From positions 27,962,024 through 28,026,023 of the forward strand of contig OZ007569.1 of the NCBI GenBank assembly GCA_963931925.1: a stretch of DNA of 64,000 nucleotides, given 5' to 3'. Under the pieces are notes generated by a model. That model was not told the origin of the DNA. It did not search any database and saw only the letters and a list, made by a program, of their open reading frames with translations. Positions within the stretch are counted from its first letter, which is position 1. Each line of letters starts with the position of its first letter. Origin of the DNA: Onchidella celtica. Taxonomy: Eukaryota; Mollusca; Gastropoda; Systellommatophora; Onchidiidae. This document shows, in pieces, positions 40,046 through 54,301 of this stretch. Made by a program: the position numbers and the translations under genes.

Positions 40046-43000
40046 CGAAAGTTTCGTTAGGCCACAAACTGTCTAACCTGTGACAAATTACTACTATTAT
40101 GCAACGCTGATGAAGCTTTAATTGGCTTCTCATTGTTGGCCAAGATCCTCAGTGCCAGAAAGCTTTGTAAAAACAACTTTCGTTTCAATTTCGTTTTTTC
40201 AGTTATTGTTTAATAAATTTCTTGTTAACTGTGCAAAGTCTTCTCGAAATACAAATTTCCTTTCGTTTTTTCTTTCTATTTTCACATTGCAACTTACAGC
40301 ACAACAACACAACACCGCTCCACTAAAGTAACCTATCACAGCTAATTAAACTATTTTATATGCCTTAAGTCTAAAAAAAACCCCACAAACCCAAAAAACT
40401 TACGATTAGGTGAAACTAAAACAATTCCTAATGGTAAAATATTTTTTTATAGAGAAAATTTAAGACATAATCATGCTCTGCTCGACTTCCCCGCTCTGGA
40501 TCCGCTGCGGATCTGTGATAATACACCGTACACAAAAACACTAGTGTTGCAATGCTTAAGTTCCCATGAAAAAAAAAAAAAAAGGAAGAAAAACTTTTTT
40601 TTCCAGTCTCTTTTCTTAAATAGTGCCGGTCAGCGTGTACTCGGTTTTGTTCAGAACAAGGACAACACGTTTAGTATAGATAGGTGAAAATCACGATTTT
40701 GCAAGTTGCAAAACAGTTTTTATGGCACCAAAGACTGCTGTCTTATCATAAGTACAGTGGCCATATCTAATTTCTTTGTTTTACTCGCTTCTTACCACCA
40801 GAAAATCGCGTAGGCATAAAACAGTATATACTTCGCCAGTCAGGAAAATCTCGCAGCATGACTAAAATAACTGCAATACGCCTTTGGCGCGACCGCTCTG
40901 CATATTCTCAAAACAGTAACCAACATAAATCAGCTAGAGCACTGCTTATTGTAATTGAAAATGATGCAATCAGTACGTCATTAAGTTTGCATTTCTCCAA
41001 AAGAATTGCTTTTAAAGTACCTCAGTATCGGTGGTAGCTCTAGGTCACATAATGTACTCTTAAAAAACAACAACGGTTTGGCAAACAAACAGACGGGTCG
41101 ACCGATCCTTCAGGGTTTAGCCTAGAGTCAGTCTACACCCCTCCCAAAATTCTCTAGATTAAGTTTTGGGTTCCGCAGGACAGCGGTATGACAGGCTGCA
41201 GTTAATAAAAGACAAATATACAAAATATACTATTTGTCTAGATTAAAACGCAACACCAGCAACAAAACGGGTATTTTACAAAAATATTAAAATAAAAAAA
41301 CACCAGAAAATTTGTGGGGTCGGACATATTGCTCTCCGATCATCCAAGTTTGGGACCTGCAGACGTTAAGTAGCTGTACTGGTCAAACGTTCAATGATTG
41401 TTTTTATGTGTTTGGCTGTTTCATTTGTTTGACTTCCTGTCCGTTTGTGTATGTATAATTATGTATCAATGTTTTCCCCAAAGAAGGTTATATTACTTAA
41501 AGCTAGATTTGTCTTCCCCTTTCCTTTATGCTTTATTGTAACGTTTCTGTATTGTTTCTTACGCGAGGCTTTGTTTCACACAACTTTTCTTTTGCAATAA
41601 TGATCATGTGTCCGAGATCTTACACATTGATATAATTAAACTTGTTGATGTGAACTATGACAATCCAAAGTAAATATGCCGATAATTTCACTAGATATAA
41701 ACTTAGCTTCAATATACAGCGCCTCTGATGGGCTCCAAACTGAGTGTCTGCTCTGTGTGTTTGAGCCTGAGGGCACACATTTTAAAATCTAGGCACATGA
41801 ATGGAGATGCGCACACGTGCCAGCCAAGGGCTCAACACAGAGTCAACGGGAACATGGAAACTAAGACACGGCAGCAGGACAGCGAGTCCCATGTGTGCCA
41901 GTAGCTGTACTCTTGATTCTCGCATACTGGTTTCTTACCATTTAAGGTTAAGGTGTTATGACCGTTTGCGTATTACAATGTATTTCAACATTTAAAATGC
42001 TAGGATGGGTTAAATAGTTCACCATCGTGCCACGGAAACTGCTCTAAGGTCCTACTTTACAAAGATAAAGACAAATCAGGTAACTGGAGAAGAAAAGGTC
42101 ACTGTGTCCGGATGGCACGTGAAAATCTACAGATGGCGCACATAAAACATGGCCAACTACAAGAAGAAAAAAAAAGACGCTATTTGTAGATGTGTCTCAT
42201 CCCCCATAAAGCCTGCAATGATGACGGTGGCAATTTTATAGTCGGTCTCAGTTTTATTATTATTTTATACATTGTATGTATTAGATTCGTGAAGGCCCCA
42301 TGAAAGTTCCATTTCACCTTATACGGATTTTTAATGTAGCCTACATCTTAAGAGATTTTTACTATCATCAAAGATACGCGTATCTTGGCCATAGAGGAGT
42401 TACGTCGACACATGAGTTTAGCGAAAAGGTCCCAAAAGTACTCATTTAAAAAATCTGAAAATTATTGGTGGATGGATGTGCGCTAGCATGCCAGTTTACG
42501 GGCGCAAAATTATAACAGACACAAAGCCGTTACACTGTGCCATTCTCACGATTTCGCCAATTTGAATCGGGGAAACATCGTAGCCGCGATGCCCCGTTTT
42601 AGGAAAGACGTAGTGTATTCAGATGGCACCCTTTTCAGAGATTTCGCGGTGCCCGCACGGCACATTTGGGCCTGGCAGGCTCTCTCCTGAACGGACTGCC
42701 ATCTACCGACAAAAAAAAAAAAACAACAGCAAAAACTTTTCAACGAACATGGGTAAAATAAGGGTTAAAGTTGAATCATACCAGTTTGAATGGGTATTCA
42801 ATCCACAGCACAGTAATGCATATTAATGCATGTTAATTTCCTCTAAATTGTATTACAATTTATGTGAGTCAAGAATGTATGCATGTATGTACCTATATGA
42901 CGCCTGATGACAGTGATGAAAAGACGATATTGTAAATTATGTACTATTAAGTAATACATAAATATATAATAACATATACTATATATTTATGTATAAATTG

Positions 43001-43435
43001 TTGACACGCCAACATTGAGGTGGTCGGCATTTTGTTTTGGGACGGGGCCAAGCAACAATCCAGGGGCAAACAACGATGAAAAGGGTGATAACAACAAATA
43101 TAGGGTGACAACTGAATAAATGTCATTAAGAGGAATGTGTAGACTTCGTGCATATACTAAGAAGACACTTTGCCTGCGGTTCCATGAAAGAACTATTCTC
43201 TGACGCGGACCCGCAGCGCATCCTGTCATTTCTGAAAGAGGTTGAACTCTACAAGTTGATTTAAGAGATTTTTTTATCATATTTACAATTCATAGACATA
43301 CTTTTTAGCACGGGCCTTTTCCCTGTTAGATTTTTAACACGAGCCTTTTCCCGTTAGATCCCTAACTTCACTTTTATCTGATCTTATCTATAGACAACTG
43401 AGGGCTGAAAGCTAGCCCAAAGAGAGAGAACGAAA
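40046..43435. other. Intergenic, no gene recognised
   Basis: AT-rich, with the half-copy repeat at 41505-41600 and several A runs. Short open frames show no family resemblance. Confidence 0.6.
41505..41600 (+). repeat. Interspersed repeat half-copy
   Basis: Collinear with 20100-20215: cttgaaagct-like start, tcttccc, ttttcttacgcgaggctttg and caacttttcttttgc. No coding content. Confidence 0.45.
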
Positions 43436-43502
43436 AAACCGTGAGAGGCGCAAAGTGGCCGTTTTCGTGCCGACACGTCGTTAAACTCAAACTCAAACTG
43501 TC
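43436..43502 (+). repeat. Non-LTR retrotransposon 3' end
   Basis: aggcgcaaagtggccg, cgacacgtcgttaaactcaa then actcaaactg: a common invertebrate LINE terminus. A related end is at 58707-58760. Confidence 0.5.
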
Positions 43503-44229
43503 ATTAAGAGACATCCTTGCATCGCGGACAGGAAAGGTAAATTACTACTACTTTCAGTATACAGCAAAGTATGAGAACAAAATCTTACAGTAGACACTAT
43601 AATCTAACAGAGACAAAAACTGAAAAACAAACACAGGCACGAAGAAAGTGAAGTTGGGTTGGTGGGTTGGGGAGGGCCTATTATTATTAATTATTTATGG
43701 ACTAGCTGAGTACCTGTTCGATGAACAGGTTTATGTAGGTTGTTGTTGTTGTTTTTTGGGAGGGGGGGGGGTAAAACTTAAGACGCCTGTGAACTAATAG
43801 AGGCATTAATGCTGCATAAATAGCTTATAAGAGAGATGCACCAACAAAGGACACCACTTCAGACCGAAAGGAATAAGAACAAAAGCCAAGATGCGTAGGG
43901 TCATCCCCAAAACTCAGCGATAGGACAGTACACAGTGTGCAGTGGTGCGCACCGAAAATGTTTAAGAAGTGATGATGTCTTAAAAACCTACAGCATGCCA
44001 ATGAGCCTGGTGAAAATTGGGCGAAACAATAAATTTCCAATAAAAAAAAACTACACCGATTTGAGACTTCTATTAAAAACTGTGCACCCTTACATCCATT
44101 CTGATTTACCATATAAAATTTGAAGTCTGAGTGTTGAGTGGTTCAGAAGCCGTTTGCAACGAAAAATCTCAAGTCCACAAATATATATAGGAGAGATTAT
44201 CGAATTCAGTTATCTCCAGAAAGTACACT

Positions 44230-46350
44230 AAAGCTTTTTTTTTAACTGGGCAAGAGTGACAAGAGATTGACTGAACTTGAAAGAAATGTATTACCTAACC
44301 TGTTGCTAACCCTTAATTCTGTATGTCAACCCATTCCTCAAGATAACTGGATAATTATGGAAATCCTCTCTTATCATTATTATTATTATCATTATTGTTA
44401 TTCTTGTTATTGCTATTATTGGTCTCACGACCCCAAAGAGAATGTTTTGACGACTTCTTTGGAGGTCACAATAGCCCCAGACTGAAAACTTTTGATTCTG
44501 AATATGCCTACAATCCATTAAGTCTTTCCAGGTCACAGAACTAGTTCTAGGGAGGAGTACCAAATGAGTTACGCAGGCTGCACCTTTATTATAAAAACAT
44601 CCATCTAGAGGACTACCTTGCCAGGGCGGCACTGTCCCCTTGCAGATCCCCTGCACAAGTACACTCCTAAAGTCACATCTTTGTAATATCCCTTTAGTGT
44701 AACTGAAATGTAACTCCCCCTGAACTACTTTTGGATGTCCAGCCAGCAACTGACGTAGTTTTCTGTAGGATTGGTAGAATTATTACTCGGACAGGTTCTT
44801 AATTCAAACCGACATCAGTATAATGTCGTAACTAGCTGATCTATGTAGGAATGGTGTCATGTCTTGACGTTCAATCCTAGCATAGGGTATATGTGAGGTT
44901 GCTGACTGGGACAGTTCAGCCTCTCACAGTAATGTAATTAAATATATACATACTACAAGGCTTACCCAATCTAATTATTGCTTCACGAGGAATGTGTATC
45001 GAAATACTGTAGAGACTTCCGTGTAGTTTCCATCTCCTTCCATTGTTGGATAGGTATGGACACTCCTTCCTCTCAGTATCCTCTGCAGAGTCAGATGTTC
45101 ACTGGGAATAAACAGGAAATACTAGGAAATGAAGATGCGAAATCTGCAGGAAAAGGTTACCTCCAAGAACATCAGAATATTACATGCAGACATCAGAAAC
45201 AAAATGAATTATATACTTTTCATGCAAAAATGGTTTGGTCAATCTTCCTCAAACTAAAGTTGTTTATAATCTCGTTTATTTTTTTCTACCACTGTTAATG
45301 AATTATTCAAGTTGATTAAGAAATGACAAATTAATGATAACAACAATAATTACCTATTCGTTCCCTTGGTCTCACAGCCAAACTACCGCTCTGGTGTTTC
45401 CTTTGTTATATAGAACATCATTCTGTAGCTGCAGGTAAAGAGGAAAAAATGCACAGAAAAATTATGTAAACGATAATTTTGAAAAATATCAAGTACCCCT
45501 TTTTGTCCTTCAGAGTGAGAAGAGATATTCAAAATGATTAAACTTGGAAGAAATTATATAGAAATGATATAATACTAACTCTATCCCCAATCCCAAACCT
45601 GTCATCAAACCTGTCCCTAACCTTTTTACCCTGGCAGTCAACCCACCCCTTTACTGGATACGGAAATCCTCTTTTATTATTATTGTCCTATGAAAGTCCT
45701 ATGAAAATTACAAAGTGAAGCTTCACAACTCTTTTATTGTTCAAGTTAAAGCATGTCTGACTTTTTGTCCCAACTTAGTTTGAGCTCAAGGTTTCTGAAC
45801 TGATTAAAAGGATATTTTTTTTTTAGAGGAGCGAGGGACTTAGCACACATTTACACTATACCTTGCATACTAGGTCTGACTAGATCTATGTGGCTGGGAG
45901 AGCACTTTTCACATGACATGGACAACCCAAGAATAATACCACGGTACCAGACTCTTGTGGCTTTTCCCTTGTCAGATTATCTTCAGCTGAGGAATTAAAA
46001 AAAAACAAAAACACCACAGCTAAATTAAACGAATAGAAACAAAAAAATATTAAAACCAACAAAACAATTTCTCCTTTCAAAAGTGGCAGGGTTTTTTCTT
46101 CAGTGAACACTCTGGTTTTCATGTGAGACAAATTCATGGTTATTATTTTCTTTTCAACTGAGCTCAAGGTGAACTTTATTCTAATTTTAGAAAACAGAAA
46201 AAAGAAAAAAAAAGTGGCACGGGGACTCCAGCACACATTACCCTACTTAGCTACACTAGGTGTGCCGTTTGACTATGTGGTTGCGAGAGCACTTTTCCCA
46301 TGACATGGACGATCCTAAGTCTAATACCCTAAAGTACCAGTTGCCCCTTA
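44230..46350. repeat. Block of diverged duplicated segments
   Basis: 44265-44420 resembles 45495-45700 (aacttg-aagaaat, tcaaccca, ggaaatcctct then ATT repeats). 45830-45960 resembles 46215-46345 (gagagcacttttc-catgacatggac). 44870-44960 faintly resembles 52440-52500. This looks like old repeated DNA. The 147-residue open frame on the minus strand here matches nothing I recognise. Confidence 0.45.
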
Positions 46351-48389
46351 AGATCTGAGGCCTACCCCCGACCAAACTCCACCCCAGCACTCAGTCCCTC
46401 AGCAGCGTCTTAAGCGAGGAAACTCACCAGACCCTAGGCTATATTACAGGTTAGTTGGGCGTGACTAAGCGTGCGAGTACCTTGGTCGACCGTCGACCTC
46501 AACGCTACACGGAAGCAGGAGCCAGTAACCACCGGGTTTCCCCAAAGTGGCTGTTCTGTACTATAAATAGGGTTGGGGTTTCTTATATAACGCAAAATCC
46601 TTACAATATCTGCCCTTATGCTGAACAAGATTTGAACTGGAAATGCTTTAACAGTTGTTATTTAATTAATTTCTGCATAACTCTCACTCAAAACATTTAA
46701 TTATCATTCAAACACTCTTGTTAATAACTAATTCACATCAAGTTAGATGCCTATTGATATAGATAGCGTCATAATTATCCATAAAAAAAAATGATGAATT
46801 GTAAGCGTGATTATCTACCTTTCTCCCCATGTCACCAGCTTGATTTCCTTGCCACAAAACGGAAGTGGGAATCGATACCACTATTTATCCAAGTAAATCT
46901 TTTAATACAACTGGGTACTTCCTATTTGTGTCGAATTCTTCATTCATTTATACTTTTCAAATACCTGCTGCAGATTTTTTTTTTGTCTGTGACAACAGTT
47001 AAAAATGTAAAGTCCATTGGGGAATGAAAATGTCACGTCATCTTGGTTTTCTACATTATAAGAAAGCCACTTTTAAGAAACAAATTCGATACCAAAACAA
47101 GCTGTCCATCACCCAAGAGAGGGGCTCACACATCACTTTTTATGCTCGAACTTAAAATTGCCAACAGAACACGCAGATACCTATATTATCGATATCAGGT
47201 GGACTTAAATAAATAAATGAAACATGACAAGAAATAATTGACATTTATCCGTATCTGTCTGATGACAGGAACTGGATCAAAATCATAAATTTTCAGACAT
47301 TCCATGATATTGAATACAGGGAAAAAAATTTAAGGAGAATAATCTAGAATGTATAATATAAATACAAAATATGAAATTTTACAAAATCATTCAAGGGAAA
47401 GAAAAGCCTTGTGCAAATTGGACAAAAATATAATCAACACGACGAACTTCGTTAATGTAGTTTGGCCTTCATAAAAAGAAAAAAAAACACATGGATATTA
47501 AAGTGTGTTAGTGAATTGTTCATTCTCATATTTTTTTTCCGTTTTAAATAAATTACAAAGTAATTCAGGAGAAAGAGGAGCCTCTTGCATAATGGACATT
47601 AATTTACAGAAACAAAGAACTTCTGCTGAGTGTTCGGCATTCATCCAACAAACAACAGTGGACAATAAAGTGAATCAGTAATTTCCCTTTACTCTTTTTC
47701 CTGTTTTCTAAATCTCTCTTAGTTTGTGGTGAACATTGCTGATTTAGATAAGCGTCACACACAGAAAGTTGTTCACCACATGTCACTCGCTGCGGACCAA
47801 AGGTTGCATGTTGATTTCCATTTTTCACCTGTCCAAAGTTAATCAACACATGTCACTTGCCATGTGTGATTAGCTTTATGACAAATGTCACATACCGTGC
47901 GACTTCAAACATGTCACACAGAAAACCTCGCATGCTATATCCCATTTGCTAAAAGGGTGAAGAACATGGCAGACAGTGCCACGGTACTTTTCATCTCGTG
48001 GTTATCTCAACGGTAGAATCAACGAAGAAATCGATGACATCGTTCAATGTATGTGCAACCAAAATATGCAAGCCATGAAATTGAAGTAGAATTCCATACT
48101 CATTTAAAGTACAGTGCAAACCTAATATCTTGACATCAGTGGGACCGTCTGACTAAAGTCGAAATAGCAGATTAGTGGTGGAAGAGAAAAAAAAAGGGGG
48201 GGGGGGGGGGAGGGATCAAACATCATCATAATGAGAAATGTCCAATAAATAAGGCAATTATGTCCCTTTTTGTTTTAATTATCAGCATATTGTCACCCGT
48301 TCCTTCAATATCACTGTTGTGCAGAGCATTTGCTTGTCAAAGATTTGCCAGTATTGGCGAAACGCTGTAGCTATCAATTGCGCAGTGCT
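46351..48389. other. Intergenic, no gene recognised
   Basis: Contains an old direct duplication (47375-47480 with 47550-47645: tt-acaaa-tcattca, gaaagaaaagcctt / gagaaagaggagcct). Otherwise unremarkable AT-rich DNA and a G run at 48197-48212. Confidence 0.5.
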
Positions 48390-48625
48390 TCACTTTTTTT
48401 TAAACCTCGACCTGACTGTTTCTTCAAAAGAAGCAGTCTCCTTCTTCTTCTGCGTTCTTCGTGTCAGACTGTATAAAGGGCATTGTTGGAGGACATGTTC
48501 TGCATTCTCTGGGGAACTTCCACATGGGCATGTCTCAGTTTCTCCAACCCTGAATTTTTTGTAAAAATGCTGCTGCACTCTGTTTTGTCCAGTTCCTAGC
48601 CTGAAGGTTACAGTTCACTCCTTTC
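48390..48625 (-). pseudogene. LINE reverse-transcriptase C-terminal fragment
   Basis: The minus frame reads FRLGTGQNRVQQHFYKKFRV, then GETETCPCGSSPENAEHVLQ and CPLYSLTR. This is the C-terminal Cys/His motif (C-C-G-x8-E-H-x-x-x-C) of non-LTR endonuclease/RT proteins. It breaks off into lysine-rich text instead of the usual continuation, so it is a truncated, dead copy. Confidence 0.8.
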
Positions 48626-49602
48626 TGCTGAGCAAGTGTATCGCATCATCTGTTACATTGTTGGGGTGACCTCGTTTCCTCTCGGATTTCAAGGCTGCCT
48701 TAGGCCGCCAGCGCACTATCCTGTTTCGCCCATGGCTCGGCTGCGAATGAGGGTTTTTCTCATGCTTGACGCAGAGTTCACCGAGCTGTTGCATTCTGGC
48801 TCGTGTTTTATCTTTGCACGGCTATCATCGGGCGGAGACAAGTGTCAATTCAAGCTTTCTGCAAGAAGTTTGGCAGCTTAGGAACATTTTCATGTAAATA
48901 TGAAGTTGAGAGATTTTATATCTGATTGGGTTCAATACAATTTGAGTATTACAGTGCATAGATTTGTTGAAAATTCTAGATATTCTCTATTTTCTATGCA
49001 TGCAATTGTCTGCGGCTGACCTACATTTTGAATCTAGCCTAGTCCCGGTAGTGGTACATGTGTAGTTGTAGTACTACTAGGCCCTAGCATTATGTGTAGA
49101 CCTGTGTTGGCATACATGGTAACTATTTGGGTGCACTGAGTTTTTCAAGTAGGAAATTTCAAAATTAATTGTGTAAGTTGTTTTTTTTTCTACATCCATC
49201 GGAAGTAGCCTAGTTCAGTGCAGGTAGATCTTGTATTCTAATAAAGATCATCTGCATTGGTCTGTGGCGTGATCTCAGCTTTGTTGTTTGTTGTTGTTGC
49301 TGCTGCTGCTGCGGTCTATTTTGTTGTTATTAATTTGAATTGGATTTGCTCGGCTCAATGTCAGTGAAAATGAGAAAGACGTCATAATGTTGAAGTTTTG
49401 TGAAATCAAAGGCCTATGTTTTGACTTTCACTATTTGTGTTAACTGTTACTACTACTCATTAGTACTACACACCACAACAAAGCTGCAGACACTTCTGAC
49501 GCATGGGATTCCCCCCCCCCCCCCCCTGCTATGCCCTTTTGGCCTCATAACAAGCTCACCGGGCAGGCGAGGTGAGCATGCAACACACACACAGTACGCG
49601 AA

Positions 49603-49984
49603 CCACAGACTAATAAGTCAACCAGACTGGAAACACAAGCTTCGGGCTGTGTCGTTTTTTATGGAAGTTATGAGATGCAGCCGTATAACCAACATGGCCG
49701 CCGCTCGGGAAATTCCGATTATAGTTCTGTCTGTAGTAGAAATTTCTTTTTATTTGGTTGTACATGTATTAATAATGCATTAGCTTGCCTATCCTTTCAT
49801 TTTATTGTCTACAGCTGCCTTTTTTATTGTTATAAATTATGACCGTATGGACTTTTAGCGACCGCTGCATTGTAGCTATGCTGAAGCGTCGGTCGCAACC
49901 GTAAACCTACAATGGCGGACCTTTCGCTGTTTTGTGATGTCACACAATGGGCTCATCCAGTCTGGGTATTTTATTAGTCTGTGG
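49603..49984. mobile_element. Possible inverted-repeat element
   Basis: ccacagactaataagtcaac then cagactgga at 49603-49632 is mirrored by tccagtctgggta then ttttattagtctgtgg at 49955-49984. Intervening sequence is GC-richer than its surroundings. No target duplication established. Confidence 0.4.
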
Positions 49985-52900
49985 CGTGAACTGCCAGTTT
50001 TGCACACCAAGCAAAAGCCTGCTTGCAATGAAGGGGCTGCTATTTTCAAAAAAGTGCGCACGGGGCCTTAATGTGACTTTTGGCCTCTGAGAATGTTATG
50101 TTTTCTCCGACTTGAGGAAGGTTTGCGCCATTTTTTGGCAGAGTGTCTGCTTACCGTTTCCTGAAATGCAGTAATTACAGTGATTTCAAATACTTGTACT
50201 TACCATGCTTTCTGTTCTTCCTTTGCAACATCCAGCCGATGATCAGTGTTGAAGAAAACTCCAATTTCAGACTGCATTTGTGTCATTCAAGAATGTGAAG
50301 AGTGCAGGTTTGTCGTATAATGACCTGCAGATAAAAGATAAACATCATAATATTTTTCATCACTGATTCATCATATCGTATTGAATATTTCACACTTGAG
50401 CACAAAAAAGATACTATAGTGTCTTTTGAAACTTTTAAACTCATATTACATCTCACACTTATGAGTTGTTTTTTCCCCCATTAATTTACATGGTTTACAT
50501 GCGGACAGCAATCAAAAGATAAGAAATTTCTTGCTGTGTATACACATACTATTCCATCAAACATTCATAGTTTAAGTGCACCTGTATTAATATCTATATT
50601 AATAAGAGCAGGTTGTAAAACTACGCCGAGAACTCCAGGGCTACCACAAAATCTAGAAATTTGCGCACCTAAATGCCTTTAAAAAGTGCAGTTTTGTAAC
50701 AGTCTAATGATATTGAAGGTAAATATTCATTTTGTGCTAAGTGTAATGGTGGCTTCTGCCTCTGTCTGTTATGGTCAGGATGGATGGTCTGAATGACTAA
50801 TTACTATGGACTAATTGTTTGTTTGGTGATAGTGTAATTTCTATAGTCACTACACCCATCCTGCTTTCACTCTCTATTTCTCTCACTAAACTATCTTCTG
50901 ACACCAGCCGTGATAGGCACGACACCAACACACCAAATAACCAACTAAACTCAGCTCCTATAAATTATAAAGAAAAAGGAAATCTGTATTAGGATATCTA
51001 CCCAATATAATACATAAATTCAGTTTTAATGAGGGATTTGAAATACAATGGTACAATAATGCTATGCTAGAGCAGAAATAATGCAGGTTAGGCAGCAGAA
51101 TCAATACATGATTGATCAAGGACAATACTTAACCCTTGCCCCACGTTAAGTGAACTCGTCCACGTAACACCCTGTGCAGGGAGAGCCAGTTGCCAGTCAG
51201 CCAATCATTCACGTGTTGCTGATAACCTCGGCAGTCAGGTCAATCGTGTCTTTTTGACCACGTGTACCGTGTTTACTTTAGGACGCAATAACAACAACAT
51301 TGGTGGATAAATCTTAAGTGATCCATAATTATCCATATTATGGATAAAGTACTTGTGATGAGATGCAATAAGTTCTATTGTTAAATAGAAGGCCCATAAG
51401 AATTTTCTGCATTTACATGCCGTTTAACACACGTTTTATCCTTTTCCCAAGAGCTCTGCGCTTTTTTTTTTGGTGCCTAAGTCAGGCCATTCAGGTGAAC
51501 AAATTATTTTTTCAGTCAGGCACTTAATGTACTAACCACATGCATCATGACATTGCCTTCACCCTCCTCCACTATGTAAAGGTGCCTCGTACTATGATGT
51601 TAGTTTGTTAGCACACCTTAAGCAAGAGATTTGATTTCCAGCTCGTAGAGTACATATATGTACTGAAAAGCGGTTTCAAAGCATCACAACGTCTCTCTAT
51701 AATTACCACATCAAATAAAGACAACGACCAACGACAAAGTTGGTCATTTTCTCCCAGTTTTCCCTGATGAAAAACCTACTGACAGATGCACTCATGCAGC
51801 ATGCCCTTGTGTCACATTGGATTTCATTACATGTATTACAGACAGAACGGTTTCACAGGTGGCCTCCTTCTCATTTCACATTCAGACAACAACCAGCATC
51901 AAAGTCAAAGTTTCACTAAGATTTTCCCCAATTCAAACTTCAGACCGTCAGTACTATTACCCGAGTATGATGAATAGTTACGAATAGTTGCGTCGTAATA
52001 ATGTAATCGGACGATACCATTTTGTTTAGCCATAGTACTTAGTTAGGGGTGACAGGCTAGATAAACAGTGAAACAAGCAAAACAAGCGTAAAAAAAAAAA
52101 AAAGTGAAAAAAATGATAGTCGTAGCAACCGAATAAACAAAATACAAGGAGCAGCACTGCTGTATAATAAATGGATTCCTGCAGGACCCGGTTTGCAAAA
52201 TGTAGGCCACAACAATGGCCCCTTGTGCCTCGTGTGTTGTAACGAGGGCCAATAAACAATCACTCTCTCTCCTCCGACTGGGATTTCTGGAGGGTAAGTA
52301 GAATTACAATAGGGTATGTTCCCTTCATCAAACTGACCTCAGCACAAGATCATATATAATAGCCAGTGGATCTGCATAGGAATGACACCATTCTTATGAG
52401 CAAACTTGATATCAATCCCAAACATGGGATTTCCGTAAGGTTGCTGGCTGAGATACTACTATTACGGTAAGACTATGGATACAAACCGGATTATCATACA
52501 TTTCCACACAAGTTAGCCCAAATTGTCCAGCTCAGCTTGGCTTTTCTTCTTCGCTTGTAATACTATCTAGATCTAGATCTATTATTTGTATCAAGAACCT
52601 TGGCTACACACATAACATGGACACACTGCTCTTGCCGACAAGAGCTAAGCCTGGTTGGCACAACAAGAGTCGTTGCGATAGTCTAGGCCCAGTTGAGCCG
52701 TGCAGGGCTGACTTCGGTGGAAATATACGATTAGAAACTCTGAAGATTAGGATGGGAGATGGATGGGAGATGGATGGCTAAATCCAGGGCCACCCTGATA
52801 AAGGGATACTTTGTTCAAGTAGAAAATGCCTACCTCATCTCAAAATCAAATGAAGATATTCAGATCAAAGTTGCTATCAAAACTGTCCTTTTGAGCAATC

Positions 52901-53618
52901 TAACATGATACTAATTTTAGAATTCGCTCAGGTTTGCCAGGATCTGGGTACCAGGATTGCAGGAACAATCAAAGTATCGTTTTCGTTTCAGAATTAAATT
53001 TGAGCCGCATTTTGTATACTATAGCAAGCTGCAAAATAACACCCGGGTGCAATAACCAGGAGTGGCAACGAAAAAGTAACGAAACAATTCTCGCAACGTT
53101 GCAAATCTTGCAGACTGTGAGCCAAACAATCACTTAATTTGAATGATAAAAAAACAACAACAAAAAAACTAGATCTAGCAAGAGATGAAAATCCATAAGT
53201 AATTTTGCTTTCAAAGTTTATGTAGATCTAGTAAACTTATATACAGGAAGTCAAGCAATCAACTTTTAAAGACTCACCGTTTTAATCTAGGCAAACGTCA
53301 TTCTTGACAGCAACCAAAACTGAACTATTAGATTTCCATAAAGTCCAAACACTGGGAAAACATTTCCTGCAATAACAGAAATCTTTCAAGAGGACACTGT
53401 TCAACTGTTTTGTGTGTTTTTTTTTTAATGTGGCTGGGACAAGTTCGGCAAGTAAAAATTCACAAACACCACGCTCAAAACTGACGTTTTCTTTCATGGC
53501 TTTGAAGTGGAAAAAAAAGGGGCGGGGGGGGGGGGGAGGGGGGCTGTGGAATCATTTCTTTCGGTTTCACAAGATAAACGTGAGCTACAAAGGGGAACGC
53601 CAGAAAGTACCCCTAAAC
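49985..53618. other. Intergenic, no gene recognised
   Basis: No splice-supported coding segment was found on either strand. A C-run and A-runs only. Confidence 0.55.
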
Positions 53619-54277
53619 GTGCAGACAGAGTGGAGTCCCTATCCTCTCACCAAAAAGGGCCTGTCCCTAATTTGGGGAGAGGTGAGCTTTAAGTTACAGG
53701 AAATGCGTTGCAGTAGACAGAGTGGAGTCACCAGCCCCTCCTCTCCCCTTTTTGCTTGCTCGCCCCAAAAAGAGTTGGCGTCTGCATTTTAGTGCTGCAC
53801 TAAAATTGCTCGCCCCTCTCGCACCAAAACTTAACAGGCGACGTTTTGTGCAGTGTTTTGTTTTACACCATTGTCTTGTTTCTTGTAATCGTACAACACG
53901 GCCTTTAAACTTTTCTGATGATATTCACCATACTTACTTCGCCATTGGTAAATTTTGTGAACCCAATAACGGCGTCTGTTCAATCTTCTTTTTCTCAACC
54001 AATATAAAAGCAGCCACTTAAATATTTCTTCATCCATTTTTAGTGAACATTGAAAATCATAAATACACTTGAATGATGGGACACAATGAATTATAACACA
54101 CTTTTAATTATCCCGCTTTGAAATAAAAAAATGATTCAAGATAGTGCCATCGCTCGATTTGGGGAGAGCAAGGGGAGGGGAGAGGCCTTCACTCTGTCAC
54201 CGACGTTACAGACCTTTCCTCTCCCCTTGCTCGGGCGAGGTGCGACTTGGTGCTTGATGACTCTACTCTGTCTGCAC
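53619..54277. mobile_element. Inverted-repeat element of about 660 bp
   Basis: gtgcagacagagtggagtc at the left (53619-53637) and its mirror gactctactctgtctgcac at the right, one mismatch. A direct inner copy of cagacagagtggagtc-like text is at 53711-53730. Inner cctctcccctt / aaggggaggggagagg segments are also inverted. Confidence 0.5.
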
Positions 54278-54301
54278 TATAATACACTGTGAGTGCCTCC
54301 G

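Noticed and set aside
44306..44749. 147-residue open frame, minus strand
   Set aside because: No recognisable domain; it overlaps diverged repeat sequence and ends in ATT-derived Ile repeats.
49400..49783. 127-residue open frame, plus strand
   Set aside because: No family resemblance; it includes a poly-C tract and half of an inverted-repeat structure.
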